From: Unio delphinus
Lineage: Eukaryota; Mollusca; Bivalvia; Unionida; Unionidae
NCBI GenBank assembly: GCA_029339505.1
Contig: JAQISU010000097.1
Coordinates: 246,501-310,500, forward strand
Direction: 5' to 3'
Length of the DNA stretch: 64,000 nucleotides
Shown in pieces: positions 61,501-64,000 of the stretch. The notes under the pieces are model-generated. The model was not told where the DNA came from, did not search any database, and saw only the letters and a program-made list of their open reading frames with translations. The number at the start of each line of letters is the position of its first letter. The stretch's first letter is position 1. The position numbers and the translations under genes were made by a program.

Positions 61501-61857
61501 CAGAGTACGAAGAATAAATCAAGTTCGAAGAGTTGTTTTAGATGATAATGACACTAAAATAAGTGATATTGTCAACCTTGACAGAGTCAAGGACATAATC
61601 AGAAAAAAAACTATCCGGTTATAAACAACAGGATAAAAAAGTAACAGAGAATTTGATATTGATGCTGAATTAATAACCACGTTGAAACAACAACAGAATA
61701 ATCACTGCGCAAGTTGCAATTGTATAATGAGTTGGAGTTGATCGGATAAAGATCCTCGCCAATTCCCCGTAGACAGAAAGAATAGCAGCATTGGTCATAC
61801 TAACGATAACGTGATGCTGACTTGTCTTGAGTGCAACAGACGAAGAGGTGCTAGTTA
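58590..61857 (+). pseudogene. P2 polymerase-helicase-HNH pseudogene
   Basis: The start at 58590 confirms the start chosen for P1. Lesions: a frameshift and stop at 58854-58856, a ~200-base deletion near 58968, stops at 59961-59963 and 61143-61145, a small deletion near 61440, frameshifts near 61610 and a stop in the HNH part. Walker A is GCGRSGKTT, with one glycine changed. Motif A reads SADMAACYPR. Confidence 0.92.
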
Positions 61858-62791
61858 AGACCACGTGGCGGTAATTGAATATCCTCGGGTATCACTTGCA
61901 GTTGTTCACGAGTAAAACCCCGCTGAGGAGCAGTTGAATCCAATCTATAAATTGCTGGTCTACCAGTAGATCGTGTTATGCCGGATATTTTATGCGCGGT
62001 GACACTCCAAATAGGACCAGTAGCTTTTTTCCCACCTTCGAGCTCTCCTGGTTCATATAAATACCTAACAGTGACATAACCGAGTATTGATTGTTTTGAA
62101 AACAAATTTTGTGGTTTTTCAGGTACGGACTTTTTCTTAATAGCGTTGTTAGGTTTCATGTTGATTGTTCGAGTAATCACATTTTTCAGCGCAGTAAACA
62201 CAGCTGGTAATCTCTTGACCCATTCACGAGATCGTTTATCCTGAATGAATTCTTTCGCGTATTGGTATCCAAATAACCGCTCAGCAAGCGTCCGATTAAA
62301 TCGTTCAACAATTGCCTGATCGCGATGTAGCGCAGTATGCCTCGTCTGATGGTGACATTATGATTCTTCATCATTGACAGAACCACACCCTGAAAGTCCT
62401 TGCCAGGATCAACTTGTAATAGATTTGGCCAGCGCAGAGGACCCCGCCGATATATCCTTTCAAACGCAGAAGTTACTTCAGTTGATGACTTTGTCTTTAG
62501 CGGCTCTGCTTGTTTGTATCGACTCGCAACATCAACTACAGTTAGCACGTATTTGTAACCACCATCATGCGGCAGAAATAATATATCAGCCTGATGAACT
62601 TCGTTAGGGACGGTCACATCAAAATGCGAGTAGTTAATTTGTTTAGGCGGTGATAGATAAATTTGCCATATCGCCTGTTTGGATAACCATTTCGCTGCAG
62701 TGGTATATTTCACCGGTGCGTCGCTAGCGAGTTTACCAATTGCTGCTTTACCCCTCCAGTATCCTTTTGGAGAATAATACATAGATTCCAT
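61854..62791 (-). pseudogene. P2 integrase, one frameshift
   Basis: Starts MESMYYSPKGYWRG. A one-base deletion near 62340 shifts the frame just before the third catalytic acid. The C-terminal part from 62201 is open in the original frame and ends as in P1. Confidence 0.88.
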
Positions 62792-62798
62792 GTTGTTA

Positions 62799-63305
62799 TT
62801 AATTACCGGCACCTAACATCAATTTACCTTTCATAGCCGATTGTACTAACCACGAAGCCAACTTTTCTTTGAAGGATTTATCAATGATAGAATTCAGCGC
62901 ATGAATCAATTTCACATCTGCGAGATGTCTGTGTTGTAAATTGCTGCTTTTATAAGCAGCATCATGAGCATGACACGCCTTATCAATAGTGTTTATTGGT
63001 TCTTCACCACGTCGAGGTTGATTTTGATCATCTAGTCTCATATCAAGTCTGGTTCCGGGTCCACAATAACTATACCCTGGAAGGTGTTTTTTCTCCTGGG
63101 ATCTTTGCCCATGGTGTTCCTGGGAGTTTTACTAACTTGGCTGCAATATCACCTCCTCGTTTTTTTTTAAAGAAACAAATTTAAATTTCATTGTACTACA
63201 TTGTACGCACTTACCAGAAAGTGCTGATCGGTTATTTTTAGTTGTAATCGTCGTCAAGTCATCTGTGCCAGTACGCGCCTTACATTTCACACAATATAGA
63301 TTCTT
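62799..63305 (-). pseudogene. P2 zinc ribbon/PLA2 pair, broken
   Basis: The position of the zinc-ribbon start (63305-63303) reads AAG. The T3A9C run is kept at 63159-63171 after a 9-base in-frame deletion. The PLA2 frame has an extra base near 63095. CHAHDAAY is still open from 63041 on. Confidence 0.85.
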
Positions 63306-63322
63306 AATATATTTATAATAAC

Positions 63323-63983
63323 ATGAATGTATTTGATTATTCAGCTACCCGACGACGGGAACCTATTAAACACATTGCGATGTTGCCGAATTCTATTCGC
63401 GCGATTATAATCGGACCATCTGGAAGCAGCAAGACACAACTGCTACTTAATTTGATAACGAGATGGATGAATTGGAAGAAATTGTATTTGGTCGCCCCGA
63501 GTGTAGACGATCAACGATGCTATGAATTGTTAAAGGATGCTAACGAGAGAGCAATAGAAATCAACGGCGAAAGTATTATTGAATTTATAACCGATATCGA
63601 AGAAGCACCGAGCATTGATGATATCGATGGAAGTATTAACAACTTAGTCGTATATGATGATATCATGTTAGACAATCAAAAAAACCTGCCAGGATATTTT
63701 CCAGAGGCAGACACAAAAACAACGACGTGATATATGTCACTCAACGGTACACTCAAATACCAAAAGTAATCAGAGATAACTGCAATTTATTGTGTGTGTT
63801 TAACTGAGTTGACACACATACTCTTAGAAATATTTGGCAAACTTGGTGCAGTGGTGATATGGATCATAATCGATTTAGAAATTTCTTTAGTCACGCTCAG
63901 TCAATCCCACACGGATTTGTAACGATAAATTTATTAAACCCTCGGACGCGATATCGAGTCGGACTTGATAAAATATTCGGTTA
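63323..63983 (+). pseudogene. P2 packaging ATPase, broken
   Basis: The P-loop reads GPSGSSKT, with one glycine lost. A frameshift near 63690 ends the first frame at 63730. An in-frame TGA lies near 63804. The homology runs to 63983 next to the TIR. Confidence 0.9.
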
Positions 63984-63990
63984 ACCCATA

Positions 63991-64000
63991 GCAGCAGAGG
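63991..64000 (-). repeat. Inner edge of the P2 right TIR
   Basis: gcagcagagg at the window end corresponds to the internal inverted end seen in the TIRs of P1 (18403) and P3 (50171). Confidence 0.75.

Larger units (their letters stand above)
54521..64000 (-). mobile_element. P2, right part
   Basis: Continues P2 after the Gypsy insertion: a P2-only insert, then unknown gene homologues, the central region, HNH, zinc protein, polymerase, integrase, PLA2/zinc ribbon and ATPase, all broken. The last 15 bases (catagcagcagagg) begin the inner edge of its right TIR, so the outer end is just beyond the window. Confidence 0.9.

Overview
The window is AT-rich, intron-bearing invertebrate DNA. The three last exons of a class B (secretin-family) GPCR resembling CRF/DH44 receptors, a tRNA-derived SINE, many minisatellites and the types of mobile element present suggest a lophotrochozoan, probably a mollusc (inference). 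About 50 of the 64 kb is virus-like or retroelement DNA.

Layout. 1-2209 is host DNA with a 32-bp minisatellite. 2210-18657 is a complete Polinton/Maverick (adintovirus-like) element, here called P1, with ~283-bp terminal inverted repeats (TIRs) and a perfect 6-bp target duplication (TGTCTA). All 15 of its major genes are open. 18664-24711 is host DNA with the minus-strand GPCR exons (23924-23789, 23141-23100, 20870-20625), a SINE and several minisatellites. From 24712 to beyond the window end lies P2, a decayed relative of P1. P2 is split at 30985/54521 by a Ty3/Gypsy LTR retrotransposon (30990-54520, 5-bp duplication GTATG). The integrase region of that retrotransposon is itself split by P3 (34711-50414), a third Polinton-like element. 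The order of events is therefore P2, then Gypsy, then P3. The stack lies just upstream of the GPCR TM6 exon, so it most likely sits in an intron of that gene.

How the Polinton genes work together. One end carries a packaging ATPase, a zinc ribbon/PLA2 pair joined by an apparent -1 ribosomal frameshift site (A AAA AAC), an integrase, and a large minus-strand protein combining family B DNA polymerase, SF1 helicase and HNH nuclease. A small zinc protein, a NUMOD/HNH endonuclease and a gene-poor ~1 kb region with a long palindrome follow. The rest is a rightward virion array: two unknown proteins, a pVI-like protein, double-jelly-roll major capsid protein, a pX-like lytic/core protein, an adenain-like protease, a candidate fibre, a two-TM protein and a penton-like protein. 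P3 keeps ATPase, integrase (catalytic Glu changed to Lys), MCP, fibre and membrane ORFs, but polymerase, protease, penton and others are broken. P2 is largely pseudogenic.

The most unusual signals are the conserved frameshift heptamer before a PLA2 frame with no AUG, a family of 15-19 bp AAA...TTT palindromes scattered through coding and non-coding parts of all copies, a long palindrome whose two arms differ in concert between P1 and P3, and TIRs that are each bounded by an inverted copy of their own end.
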